DNA of 64,000 nucleotides from Subsaxibacter sp. CAU 1640 (GTDB taxonomy: Bacteria; Bacteroidota; Bacteroidia; Flavobacteriales; Flavobacteriaceae). The stretch is from positions 427,310 to 491,309 of the forward strand of contig NZ_JALNMI010000005.1 of NCBI RefSeq assembly GCF_023156585.1, written 5' to 3'. Under the pieces are notes generated by a model, which was not told where the DNA came from, made no database searches, and was given only the letters and a program-made list of their open reading frames with translations. Shown here piece after piece: positions 16,098-24,268 of the stretch (within the stretch, counting starts at the first letter, position 1; the number at the start of each line of letters is the position of its first letter). The translations under genes were made by a program, and so were the position numbers.

Positions 16098-18221
16098 TCA
16101 ATCCACCAAAATTTCCAAAATCTGAATGGCGGCATCACTGATTTTGGTGCCTGGACCAAAGACAGCAATGGCTCCAGCATCAAATAGATATTGGTAATCC
16201 TGCTTGGGAATAACCCCTCCAACAATAACCATTATGTCATCTCTACCATAGCTTTTAAGCTCTTCAATGACTTGAGGAACCAATGTTTTATGTCCAGCGG
16301 CTAAAGATGATACGCCTAGAATATGCACATCATTCTCTACTGCTTGTTTTGCCGCTTCTTTAGGTGTTTGGAATAACGGTCCAATGTCCACATCAAAACC
16401 CACATCAGCGTATCCAGTAGCGACTACTTTGGCTCCTCTGTCGTGCCCATCTTGTCCCATTTTGGCAATCATAATGCGAGGACGACGTCCTTCCTGTTCG
16501 GCAAATTTATCTGCCAATTCCCTGGCTTTTTGAAACGAACTATCGTTTTTAATCTCTTTACTATACACGCCTGAAAATGATTTAATTTGTGCTTTATAAC
16601 GTCCGAAAGCTACTTCGAGCGCATCACTGATTTCACCCAATGTGCCTCTTTCTCGGGCAGCTTCTACAGCTAAAGCTAACAAATTCCCTTCACCTGTACG
16701 AGCAACTTCCGTTAATTTTGAAAGCGTATTAGTGACCTTTTCTGTATTTCGTTCTGATTTGATACGATTAAGACACTCTATTTGTGCATTTCTAACCGTT
16801 TGGTTGTCCACCTCAAGGGTTGAAATCGGATCTTCTTGTGCCAATCGATATTTGTTGACGCCCACAATGATATCTTGACCAGAATCGATACGAGCCTGTT
16901 TGCGCGCGGCAGCTTCCTCTATTCGTAATTTAGGAATACCTGCTTCAATAGCTTTCGTCATACCACCTAATTCCTCTACTTCCTCAATCAATTCCCAAGC
17001 CTTTTGGGAAATGTCATAGGTTAACTTTTCTACATAATAACTTCCTGCCCATGGATCAACCGTTTTTGTAATATGTGTTTCCTCTTGCAAGAATATTTGC
17101 GTGTTGCGGGCAATTCTTGCTGAAAAATCCGTTGGTAAAGCAATAGCTTCATCCAAAGCATTGGTGTGCAAACTCTGTGTGCCTCCAAAAGCAGCTGCAG
17201 CCGCTTCTATAGTGGTACGAGCCACATTGTTGAAAGGATCTTGCTCCGTAAGGCTCCATCCAGAGGTTTGACAATGAGTTCTTAAAGAAAGTGATTTTTC
17301 ATCTTTAGGATTGAATTGTTTGACCAATTTTGCCCAGAGCATTCTAGCAGCACGCATCTTTGCGATTTCCATAAAATGATTCATACCAATAGCCCAAAAG
17401 AAGGACAGACGAGGTGCAAACGTATCAATGTCCATACCTGCATCAAGTCCTTTTCGTATATATTCCAATCCGTCAGCCAAGGTGTATGCCAACTCAATAT
17501 CGCAAGTGGCACCCGCTTCTTGCATATGGTAGCCCGAAATACTAATACTGTTAAATTTTGGCATATGCCTGCTTGTATATTCAAAAATGTCAGAAATAAT
17601 CTTCATAGATGGTGTAGGAGGGTAGATGTAGGTATTCCTAACCATAAATTCCTTCAAAATATCATTTTGAATGGTTCCAGACAGCTGTTTTGGTTGAACT
17701 CCTTGCTCTTCAGCAGCTACTATGTAAAACGCCATAATAGGCAGCACAGCTCCGTTCATAGTCATAGAGACACTCATTTGATCCAAAGGAATTTGGTCAA
17801 AAAGAATTTTCATGTCCTCCACACTATCAATGGCAACGCCTGCCTTGCCAACATCACCAACAACACGTTCATGGTCAGAATCGTAACCTCGATGTGTCGC
17901 CAAATCAAAGGCTACCGACAGGCCTTTTTGACCTGCTGCCAGATTTCTTCTGTAAAAAGCGTTGCTCTCTTCAGCCGTAGAAAAACCTGCATACTGACGA
18001 ATGGTCCAAGGCCTACGAACGTACATCGTGGAGTAAGGTCCGCGAAGGTTGGGAGCAATTCCAGCGATGAAATTTAAGTGTTCAATATCCTTCAGATCAT
18101 TTTTGGAATAGGTAGATTTGACATCGATACCTTCAGCAGTCTTGAAAACTTCAGTGTCTTGGCTTTTTGCGCTTGATTGCTGATTGTTTAAAGTAATATG
18201 TTGGAGGTTTTTTCTTGACAT
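16098..18221 (-). CDS. scpA: Methylmalonyl-CoA mutase large (catalytic) subunit
   Basis: This adenosylcobalamin-dependent enzyme interconverts succinyl-CoA and (R)-methylmalonyl-CoA in propionate metabolism. The 707-residue protein has the TIM-barrel catalytic domain ([20 protein letters not shown]; substrate-site segment [19 protein letters not shown]). The C-terminal B12-binding domain contains [20 protein letters not shown], with the DxHxxG motif whose His ligates cobalt, and GGVIPKQDY. Its ATG overlaps the stop of the preceding lipoprotein gene by one base (TAATG). It is the last gene of the udk-ftsB-mutA-lipoprotein-scpA operon and pairs with the small subunit encoded at 18858-20234. Confidence 0.96.
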   Translation of the reverse strand: MSRKNLQHITLNNQQSSAKSQDTEVFKTAEGIDVKSTYSKNDLKDIEHLNFIAGIAPNLRGPYSTMYVRRPWTIRQYAGFSTAEESNAFYRRNLAAGQKGLSVAFDLATHRGYDSDHERVVGDVGKAGVAIDSVEDMKILFDQIPLDQMSVSMTMNGAVLPIMAFYIVAAEEQGVQPKQLSGTIQNDILKEFMVRNTYIYPPTPSMKIISDIFEYTSRHMPKFNSISISGYHMQEAGATCDIELAYTLADGLEYIRKGLDAGMDIDTFAPRLSFFWAIGMNHFMEIAKMRAARMLWAKLVKQFNPKDEKSLSLRTHCQTSGWSLTEQDPFNNVARTTIEAAAAAFGGTQSLHTNALDEAIALPTDFSARIARNTQIFLQEETHITKTVDPWAGSYYVEKLTYDISQKAWELIEEVEELGGMTKAIEAGIPKLRIEEAAARKQARIDSGQDIIVGVNKYRLAQEDPISTLEVDNQTVRNAQIECLNRIKSERNTEKVTNTLSKLTEVARTGEGNLLALAVEAARERGTLGEISDALEVAFGRYKAQIKSFSGVYSKEIKNDSSFQKARELADKFAEQEGRRPRIMIAKMGQDGHDRGAKVVATGYADVGFDVDIGPLFQTPKEAAKQAVENDVHILGVSSLAAGHKTLVPQVIEELKSYGRDDIMVIVGGVIPKQDYQYLFDAGAIAVFGPGTKISDAAIQILEILVD

Positions 18222-18865
18222 TAGAGTATCATTTTTTGAATGAACATATCAAAATCTACTTCAAAAGGGGTGGTGATTTGTATCCAGACTGTTTTGCTTT
18301 TTGACGAAATGATATAGCTTGAATTAAATACTTGAATATTAGTCTTTTGGTTGTCAATGCGATATATACTCCTAAAAATATTTTGACTACCAGAGTCATT
18401 GTACTTCGCTGTCAATTTGGTATAGGATAAATCACTATCATGAGAACTACGCTTATAGGACGCATTGATCATACTTAATAAATACTGGGCATCTTCTCTT
18501 CTCAACGGCGTGTATGGCAACGTATTGATGGTGTAGGTGGCGCCTGTTTCTTTGTCAAAATAAATGTAGAAACTACCTTCAATATCCCTCAATGCCTTCA
18601 ACCGTTTCTTCTCAAACTCAACTTCTTTTTTTGTACCAAAAGAATCAAGCAATTGCTGATAGCCAACAGAAGAATACCGTTCAAATACTTCAGGTAAGTA
18701 AATTTTGATGCCATCATTTTCCAGATAATGGTAATTGCCTTCAATTTCTTCAACAGAGGTTGCTTCCATCCAGTTTTTAACTTCAACGATGGTATTTAGG
18801 CAAGATACTGTGAAAAAACAGGCAAATAGTATAAAACTTGATATGATGATTCTAGATTTATTCAT
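18221..18865 (-). CDS. Lipoprotein of unknown function inside the mutase operon
   Basis: A 214-residue protein (ATG at 18865; another ATG lies directly before it at 18868). A lipoprotein signal with core [12 protein letters not shown] is followed by a soluble domain of about 190 residues. It has alternating strands and a lysine/glutamate-rich helix ([20 protein letters not shown]). No known domain is recognised. It overlaps both neighbours: the small-subunit stop lies inside its start and its own stop overlaps the scpA ATG. It must therefore be co-translated with a cytoplasmic enzyme although it is exported, so a direct enzymatic link is not obvious. Confidence 0.75.
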   Translation of the reverse strand: MNKSRIIISSFILFACFFTVSCLNTIVEVKNWMEATSVEEIEGNYHYLENDGIKIYLPEVFERYSSVGYQQLLDSFGTKKEVEFEKKRLKALRDIEGSFYIYFDKETGATYTINTLPYTPLRREDAQYLLSMINASYKRSSHDSDLSYTKLTAKYNDSGSQNIFRSIYRIDNQKTNIQVFNSSYIISSKSKTVWIQITTPFEVDFDMFIQKMIL

Positions 18866-20234
18866 CATTTAGTCTTTGCTGCTCAACACTTTCAGCCAAA
18901 CGTTTTTCAATGATTGGTTCTATTAACGTTTTGACTGGATTTGTTTTAACGAATGGATACAGTTCCATCTCATCTTTCATTCGGTCTTGCTTGTTAGGAT
19001 GTTTGTTGGTTCCCAATAACACCAATTGGCCATTGTTGAACTGTTCCTGTTCCTTGGCAGCACTTTCCTTCAACTTCTTCTGAATAATACCTTCTTTAAG
19101 TTGGTGCAAAAAGCCACCATTTGCCTCGATATCCTTAAACAACGTTAAAGCTTTTTCAGATAACTGTTCGGTCAAACTTTCAATATAATAAGCACCATCC
19201 GATGGATTGTCCACCTTATCAAAATAACTTTCGTGCTTTAAAATCAAGAGTTGATTGCGAGCGATACGTTCTCCGAATTCATTGTCTTTATGATAAATGG
19301 CATCATAAGCCAAGTTGCAAATTGTATTTGCTCCACCCAAAACCGCACTCATACATTCGGTAGTGGTTCGAAGCATATTGGTATTATAATCGTACAAGGT
19401 TTTGTTATGTTTGGTAGGTGTAGCAACGATTTGACATTCAGTATTGAAACCATATTCTGAAGCCAAGGTGCTCCAAAGAATCCTCAACGCGCGTAGTTTT
19501 GCTATTTCGAAAAAGTAATTTGTACCTACTGAAACATTGAGCACAATTTCAAAACATTTTTTAGATTCTTCGCTCAATAACGCGTCGAAATGATTTAGAT
19601 ATTCGTTCGCATGCGCTAAACTATACGCTAACTGCTGCACCATTGTCGCACCAGCGTTTTGATAAAGAGATAGGTTAATGCTGAACGAATTGGTATCGCT
19701 TACAATAGTTTCAAAAGTTTTATGGTCATCGTTGAGGTTTTTGAACCAATTGCCAGATTTTGCAAGGTTGCCGATGATGTCAGTTTGAATATAAATATTC
19801 TTTTTTGAAGGAATAAAATTGAATTGATGAACAAATTCAGAAGATAGAAACAGGCAATCAAAGTAAATAATAGTATCCATCAGATTGATGTTCACCAGTA
19901 AATCTTTGATTGTAATGTCTTCAGAAGGTAGAATAAACTTGATGCTTTCCGCTCCACGTTCCAAAGCATCTACAGCTTTTTCATTCGACTTTTCAACATT
20001 GGCAACATAAATGGTTTGGCAAATTTTCCAATTGCTTGCTTCAGTATTTGAAACATCTGGAAAAGATTCAAATTCATCGCTATGATAAAATGGTTTTACA
20101 CTGATGCCTTCATTTGATTGCCAAATAAGGGTTTCGTTATAATCAGCACCTTTTAAATCATACTGAATTAGTTGCTTCCATTGTTTTGATGATACTTCCG
20201 AAAAATCCTTGAATAATGGTTTACTCGTCTTCAT
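18858..20234 (-). CDS. mutA: Methylmalonyl-CoA mutase small subunit
   Basis: A 458-residue homologue of the mutase barrel domain, without the C-terminal B12-binding domain. Recognisable segments are KQLIQYDLKGADYNETLIWQ at the N-terminus, INLSLYQNAGATMVQQLAYS, KLRALRILWSTLASEYGF and NPSDGAYYIESLTEQLSEKA, which match the large subunit's corresponding regions. The small subunit is structural and non-catalytic in the heterodimeric enzyme. It overlaps the 3' end of ftsB by 14 bases and the next lipoprotein gene by 8-11 bases. The lack of a degenerate B12 domain makes it shorter than the Propionibacterium subunit. Confidence 0.92.
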   Translation of the reverse strand: MKTSKPLFKDFSEVSSKQWKQLIQYDLKGADYNETLIWQSNEGISVKPFYHSDEFESFPDVSNTEASNWKICQTIYVANVEKSNEKAVDALERGAESIKFILPSEDITIKDLLVNINLMDTIIYFDCLFLSSEFVHQFNFIPSKKNIYIQTDIIGNLAKSGNWFKNLNDDHKTFETIVSDTNSFSINLSLYQNAGATMVQQLAYSLAHANEYLNHFDALLSEESKKCFEIVLNVSVGTNYFFEIAKLRALRILWSTLASEYGFNTECQIVATPTKHNKTLYDYNTNMLRTTTECMSAVLGGANTICNLAYDAIYHKDNEFGERIARNQLLILKHESYFDKVDNPSDGAYYIESLTEQLSEKALTLFKDIEANGGFLHQLKEGIIQKKLKESAAKEQEQFNNGQLVLLGTNKHPNKQDRMKDEMELYPFVKTNPVKTLIEPIIEKRLAESVEQQRLNDE

Positions 20235-20544
20235 TGTTCTTTTTTAAACTATCCTCATATTCGATAATATAGATATCTTCGTTTTCCTTCTTCATGTAAT
20301 ATTTTTCGCGAGCTAATTTTTCTACACCTTCTTCAGTGCTCAATTCTTTGATGGCCTTATTGTCTTTCTCAATTTCCTTTTGATAATATTGTTTTTCATT
20401 TTCTAGGTCATCCATATCTGCGTTCAACTCACGATGAATCAACCAAGAATTGGCATCAAAAAAAAGCATCCATACTACAAATACAACAAAAATTAGAATA
20501 TAAATATTCTTAAATGGTTTGAGATATTTTGAATTAAGGTTCAT
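20221..20544 (-). CDS. ftsB: Septum formation initiator FtsB/DivIC-like protein
   Basis: A 107-residue bitopic division protein. One transmembrane helix (YILIFVVFVVWMLFF, about 15-30) is followed by a coiled coil (ADMDDLENEKQYYQKEIEKD) and the conserved DivIC/FtsB tail GVEKLAREKYYMKKENEDIY. Such proteins bridge FtsL and FtsQ in the divisome. Its ATG lies directly next to the udk stop, and its stop overlaps the mutA start by 14 bases. The symbol is used in the family sense; DivIC is equally valid. Confidence 0.88.
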   Translation of the reverse strand: MNLNSKYLKPFKNIYILIFVVFVVWMLFFDANSWLIHRELNADMDDLENEKQYYQKEIEKDNKAIKELSTEEGVEKLAREKYYMKKENEDIYIIEYEDSLKKNNEDE

Positions 20545-21153
20545 CTACAGTAAACGCTGATTAATAATAGTTTTAACGATATCTATGGCAACAGTATTAT
20601 ACTTATTGTTTGGGATGATAATATCGGCAAACTCTTTTGTTGGTTCTATAAATTGCTGATGCATCGGTTTTAAGGTGTTTTGATAGCGAGAGAGCACTTC
20701 ATCCAGGTCGCGACCACGTTCCGTAATGTCGCGTTTGAGACGTCTTATTAAACGCTCATCACTGTCGGCATGCACGAAGATTTTAATATCGAACAATTCG
20801 CGCAATTCTGGGTGTGTCAAAATCAAAATACCTTCCACAATCATAACCTTGCGAGGGTGGGTGAGAATGGTATCGCCTGTGCGATTGTGTTTGATGAATG
20901 AATAGACTGGTTGATGGATGTCTTTGCCTTCACGCAAATCTTTTAAATGCTGTTCCAACAGTTCAAAATCTATCGAGCGAGGATGGTCAAAATTGATTTT
21001 TACACGTTCTTCATAACTCAAGTGAGACGTATCCCTGTAATAGGAATCTTGAGAAATGACACCCACTTCACCTTCGGGCAACTCGTTTAATATTTGATTG
21101 ACCACAGTGGTTTTTCCACAGCCTGTACCTCCGGCGATTCCTATAATCAGCAT
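20545..21153 (-). CDS. udk: Uridine kinase
   Basis: Uridine/cytidine kinase of the pyrimidine salvage pathway: phosphorylates uridine to UMP with ATP or GTP. The 202-residue protein begins MLIIGIAGGTGCGKTTVVNQ, with Walker A GGTGCGKT. It has the SQDSYYRDTSHLSYEER substrate-binding segment, FDHPRSIDFELLEQHL, the VEGILILTHPELRELFDIKI strand and the RRLKRDITERGRDL lid. Length is typical. It heads a tightly packed operon with ftsB, mutA, a lipoprotein gene and scpA. Confidence 0.96.
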   Translation of the reverse strand: MLIIGIAGGTGCGKTTVVNQILNELPEGEVGVISQDSYYRDTSHLSYEERVKINFDHPRSIDFELLEQHLKDLREGKDIHQPVYSFIKHNRTGDTILTHPRKVMIVEGILILTHPELRELFDIKIFVHADSDERLIRRLKRDITERGRDLDEVLSRYQNTLKPMHQQFIEPTKEFADIIIPNNKYNTVAIDIVKTIINQRLL

Positions 21154-21175
21154 ATGTATTCTTTGAATTTTACGG

Positions 21176-21183
21176 CAAATTTA
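21176..21183 (-). promoter_or_regulatory. Likely -7 element of the udk-ftsB-mutA-scpA operon
   Basis: The minus strand reads TAAATTTG, matching TAnnTTTG, 23 bases before the udk ATG in a short intergenic gap. No -33 TTG was found at the usual spacing. Confidence 0.45.
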
Positions 21184-21201
21184 ACCATTTATAAAAGAAG
21201 T

Positions 21202-21615
21202 TTAAGGCTGAATTTTTGAAACTTCCTCAATGGTAATCATTTTATTGTTTTTATTACTCCAAGAGTTTGTGATGTAATTCATAACATCTGCCACTTCTTC
21301 ATCAGTCAATCCCAATGGCGCCATGGCGGTATTATAGGTTTCGCCATTGACAACAATTTCACCAGACAGACCGTATTTGATTGCTTTGATACTTTCTTTA
21401 CGTTTAGTCATCAGAAAATCGGCATTGTCCAGAGGTGGAAAGGCTTTTGGTACACCTTTACCATCTGGTAAATGACATTGCATGCAAAAGTCTTCATAGA
21501 CAATGGCCCCTCTTTCTATACTCTTTGAAAGCTCTGGATTTTTCTGGCTTTTAGAATCGTTGCAAGACAACAATGAGATTATTGAAATGAATACAAGTAG
21601 CATATATGGTTTCAT
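21202..21615 (-). CDS. Periplasmic class I cytochrome c lipoprotein
   Basis: A 137-residue lipoprotein (signal MLLVFISIISLLSC, lipidated Cys18). The haem c site is CMQCH (44-48). The sixth-ligand methionine is in the segment TYNTAMAPLGLTDEEVADVM, and a C-terminal helix contains VMNYITNSW. It should accept electrons in the periplasm or at the outer membrane face. The ATG overlaps the stop of the upstream sugar dehydrogenase by one base (TAATG), so it is most likely the dedicated electron acceptor of that enzyme. Confidence 0.9.
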   Translation of the reverse strand: MKPYMLLVFISIISLLSCNDSKSQKNPELSKSIERGAIVYEDFCMQCHLPDGKGVPKAFPPLDNADFLMTKRKESIKAIKYGLSGEIVVNGETYNTAMAPLGLTDEEVADVMNYITNSWSNKNNKMITIEEVSKIQP

Positions 21616-22721
21616 TATTTTTTCTGAAGAAGTTTGACAATTCCGAGGTTTTCAATACCAACATAGATATAACCATCAGGCCCTTGATTTACCGTTCTTA
21701 CACGTCCAAGGCCATCTAACATTCGTTCTTCTTTGATGACTTTACCATCTTTAAGAACACATTTATCAAGATATTCAAACTTCAAAGAGCCCACCAATAA
21801 ATCGCCTTTCCAACCAGGATACTTGTCACTAGATATAAATGCCATGCCACTTGGTGCGATGGATGGATCCCAATAATGTAATGGCTGTTCCATACCTTCC
21901 TGTGCAGTTTTGTCGGTAAACTTCGTTCCAGAATAATTAATTCCATAACTGATAACTGGCCAACCATAATTGGCGCCCTTTTTTACAATGTTGATCTCGT
22001 CACCACCACGCGGTCCGTGTTCGTGCGCCCAAACTTCTCCAGTGGTAGGGTTTAGAGCCATGCCTTGAGGATTTCTGTTACCATAAGTATAAACTGCTTT
22101 TTTGGCATTTGGCTTATCAATAAAGGGATTATCATTAGGAATAGTACCATCATCATTTATACGATATATTTTACCACCATCGCGAGTGATGTCTTGGGGA
22201 TTTACATCTCTTTCTCCACGTTCACCAATAGTAAAGTATAGGTAACCTTCATTATCAAAAACAATCCGGGAACCGAAATGTTGACCCCTTGTAGTGTTTG
22301 GTGTTGCTTTATAAAGCAATTGTTTGTCAATTAGTTTTGTACCACTTAATTTGGCACGCATTAGAGCCGTATTTCCGCCACTACCTTCACCTTCTGATGA
22401 AGCATAAGTGAAGTATAGCCAACCATTATTTTCATAATTGGGATGTAAAGCAATGTCCAATAGACCACCTTGTCCTCGATTATAAACCTCTGGCAAGCCC
22501 TCTATATTTGTTTTTTTTCCATCTTTGAACAGAATCATTTCGCCTTTTTTCTCATTTATCAGAATAGAGCTATCTGGTAAAAAGACAAATCCCCAAGGAA
22601 TATTTAAATCGGGAACAATTACTTCATAATCATGTTTTGTGTTGACTGGATTTTTGTCTTGAGCGCAAGAGACAAAGCCCAAAAAAATAATTGGGAAAAT
22701 TCGGAAAAGTCTTGAAATCAT
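21615..22721 (-). CDS. PQQ-dependent sugar dehydrogenase (soluble type), lipoprotein
   Basis: A 368-residue six-bladed beta-propeller of the soluble glucose/aldose dehydrogenase family. It has a lipoprotein signal (SRLFRIFPIIFLGFVSC, Cys19). Signature segments are GQGGLLDIALHPNYENNGWL, GERGERDVNPQDITRDGGKI, YGNRNPQGMALNPTTGEVWA with HEHGPRGGDEINIVKKGANYGWP behind it in two parts, and WDPSIAPSGMAFI. These include the family's PQQ and calcium contact residues. The enzyme oxidises an aldose in the periplasm and passes electrons to the co-encoded cytochrome c. The sugar specificity cannot be told from the sequence. Confidence 0.9.
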   Translation of the reverse strand: MISRLFRIFPIIFLGFVSCAQDKNPVNTKHDYEVIVPDLNIPWGFVFLPDSSILINEKKGEMILFKDGKKTNIEGLPEVYNRGQGGLLDIALHPNYENNGWLYFTYASSEGEGSGGNTALMRAKLSGTKLIDKQLLYKATPNTTRGQHFGSRIVFDNEGYLYFTIGERGERDVNPQDITRDGGKIYRINDDGTIPNDNPFIDKPNAKKAVYTYGNRNPQGMALNPTTGEVWAHEHGPRGGDEINIVKKGANYGWPVISYGINYSGTKFTDKTAQEGMEQPLHYWDPSIAPSGMAFISSDKYPGWKGDLLVGSLKFEYLDKCVLKDGKVIKEERMLDGLGRVRTVNQGPDGYIYVGIENLGIVKLLQKK

Positions 22722-22782
22722 AGCAAATAGGGTTTATTCTTTAAAATTAGAAAAAAAAATATCACTATTTAAAGAAAAGACA

Positions 22783-22790
22783 TATATTTG
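22783..22790 (+). promoter_or_regulatory. -7 element of tRNA-Pro
   Basis: TATATTTG matches the Bacteroidota TAnnTTTG consensus 38 bases upstream of the tRNA 5' end, in otherwise A-rich leader DNA. Confidence 0.55.
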
Positions 22791-22827
22791 CACCTCGATT
22801 TTTACAATCTATACTTATAAGTAGTAT

Positions 22828-22902
22828 CGGGGTGTAGCGTAGCCCGGTTATCGCGCCACGTTTGGGACGTGGAGGCCGCAGGTTCGAATCCTGCCACCCC
22901 GA
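22828..22902 (+). tRNA. tRNA-Pro (anticodon TGG)
   Basis: The cloverleaf folds fully: the acceptor arms CGGGGTG and CACCCCG pair over 7 bp, the anticodon stem CCACG/CGTGG encloses the loop TTTGGGA with anticodon TGG, and the T arm is GCAGG-TTCGAAT-CCTGC. The discriminator base is A and the 3' CCA is not encoded. It stands alone, divergent from the sugar dehydrogenase gene. Confidence 0.97.
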
Positions 22903-22905
22903 CTG

Positions 22906-22936
22906 AAAAAAGCTGAACATGTTGTTCAGCTTTTTT
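22906..22936 (+). terminator. Intrinsic terminator of tRNA-Pro
   Basis: A perfect 13-bp inverted repeat AAAAAAGCTGAAC/GTTCAGCTTTTTT with a 5-base loop, starting 4 bases after the tRNA. Confidence 0.9.
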
Positions 22937-23066
22937 GTTTATAGGCATATTCAATTTTAAGAACGTTAAGCTTTTCTTAATTGAAACAACTTATAGCTAA
23001 AATATCTTGGTGTTCCTTTCTATTAATGATAGTTTTGCATTGAATTAGTAATATAAAAAACAGAAA

Positions 23067-23495
23067 ATGAATCAAGTAAAAGAGAATGATACTGTAAAAG
23101 TGCATTACACTGGAAAGTTAACCAACGGTCAAATTTTTGATAGTTCTTTGGAGCGTGAAGCTTTGGAGGTGACTATAGGAAAAGGAATGTTAATTCCAGG
23201 TTTTGAGAATGCTCTTGTGGACATGAAAGTGAACGAGAAAAAAACTGTTGAGATATCCAAAGAGGATGCTTATGGCGAAATTAGAAAAGAGTTGTTTCAC
23301 GAAGTGAGCAATGAGCAGTTGCCACCAGACATAAAGCCTGAAATAGGAATGGGGCTGTCCTCAAAAAGCTCGGATGGTAGAGAACATAATTTTAGAATTG
23401 TGGATGTAAAAGAAGACCACATTATTGTTGATGGAAACCATCCATTGGCGGGTCAAAATTTGGTGTTTGATTTGGAAGTTGTTGAAATCAAATAA
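23067..23495 (+). CDS. slyD: FKBP-type peptidyl-prolyl isomerase, SlyD-like
   Basis: A 142-residue cytoplasmic FKBP-type isomerase. The FKBP core starts NDTVKVHYTGKLTNGQIFDS, continues with GKGMLIPGFENALVDMKVNE, and has the inserted flap domain YGEIRKELFHEVSNEQLPPD that marks SlyD-like chaperone isomerases. It ends in VDGNHPLAGQNLVFDLEVVE. The His/Cys-rich metal-binding tail of E. coli SlyD is absent, as in many Bacteroidota relatives. It is monocistronic, between the tRNA terminator and its own terminator. Confidence 0.93.
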   Translation: MNQVKENDTVKVHYTGKLTNGQIFDSSLEREALEVTIGKGMLIPGFENALVDMKVNEKKTVEISKEDAYGEIRKELFHEVSNEQLPPDIKPEIGMGLSSKSSDGREHNFRIVDVKEDHIIVDGNHPLAGQNLVFDLEVVEIK

Positions 23496-23521
23496 TCATT
23501 AATATCTTAACGTCACATAAG

Positions 23522-23547
23522 AAATCCGAACCTAGGTTCGGATTTTT
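23522..23547. terminator. Intrinsic terminator
   Basis: A perfect inverted repeat AAATCCGAACC/GGTTCGGATTT with a 2-base centre, followed by T on the plus strand. It is placed between the convergent slyD and lipoprotein genes. Confidence 0.85.
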
Positions 23548-24018
23548 TTATTCTATGCGTTGATAATTTTCTGAATATATTCGATTTCCATCTTCATCAA
23601 TTTCGATTTGACTGAACCTATTTTCTTTCAGATGTAATTCGTAAATAAATTCTTTTCTTTCTTGAATGATTTTACTCATCATTTCCGAACCGTAATCCAA
23701 AACTTCAGTTAGGTGTCCATCTTCAACCTTATAGCTTCCATAACCAAACCATTCCGTTGAATCTGTTGGAACATGTTTGCTCCACATGACTTTAGTAGGT
23801 GTATACATTTTCACTTGCCTGTACCCATCCCTGGTTTTAAAAGAGTCAGCTACTTTGTTATCTATATAATTGTAAAAGCCAATAAGTTCCCAAGTTCCTT
23901 CCAACGAAGTACTGTCGGTTTCACTGTGATTGGTTACAGGATAGGCACCCTCCTGTTTATCATCTTTACATGAAATTAGTAAAAATATAACACAACAAGC
24001 AATAAGTGAAGATTTCAT
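23548..24018 (-). CDS. Lipoprotein, lipocalin-like
   Basis: A 156-residue protein with a lipoprotein signal (SLIACCVIFLLISC, lipidated Cys17). The mature part begins after an acidic linker with LEGTWELIGFYNYIDNKVAD, the G-x-W entry strand typical of lipocalin-like small lipoproteins, and continues with alternating strands (YTPTKVMWSKHVP, WFGYGSYKVEDG). The ligand is unknown. It is a single gene, convergent with slyD. Confidence 0.75.
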   Translation of the reverse strand: MKSSLIACCVIFLLISCKDDKQEGAYPVTNHSETDSTSLEGTWELIGFYNYIDNKVADSFKTRDGYRQVKMYTPTKVMWSKHVPTDSTEWFGYGSYKVEDGHLTEVLDYGSEMMSKIIQERKEFIYELHLKENRFSQIEIDEDGNRIYSENYQRIE

Positions 24019-24096
24019 AAGATTAAGTATTTGTGTTAAAAAGACTACTCTAATTTACGAAAAATTCACAACATACTTTTTTAAATACACAAATAA

Positions 24097-24249
24097 TTAA
24101 AACCATTCAAAATAAAGTCCAGATATGACAACGCCGATTATGAGTACAATCAGCACAATGACAACAAACGTTGTGGTACTCAAAGTTTTGGTGTCTTTTT
24201 GAAAGATATAGTTTTTTGTTTTTTCGTTTTCTTCTTTTATAAATGGCAT
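24097..24249 (-). CDS. 50-residue single-pass membrane protein
   Basis: A short frame starting MPFIKEENEKTKNYIFQKDT, followed by one strongly hydrophobic helix (TFVVIVLIVLIIGVVISGLY) and the tail FEWF. The ATG at 24249 lies 19 bases after the aldehyde dehydrogenase stop, so it should be co-transcribed with it. A longer form from 24450 would lie within the dehydrogenase gene in another frame and is rejected. The composition (charged N-terminus, clean transmembrane helix) supports a real gene; the function is unknown. Confidence 0.6.
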   Translation of the reverse strand: MPFIKEENEKTKNYIFQKDTKTLSTTTFVVIVLIVLIIGVVISGLYFEWF

Positions 24250-24268
24250 ATTTTTAAATTTATTGTGT

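Noticed and set aside
17316..18077. A 253-codon plus-strand frame inside scpA
   Set aside because: It lies wholly antisense to the well-supported mutase gene. It is His/Cys/Ser-rich with no domain, as expected from a shadow of a conserved coding frame.
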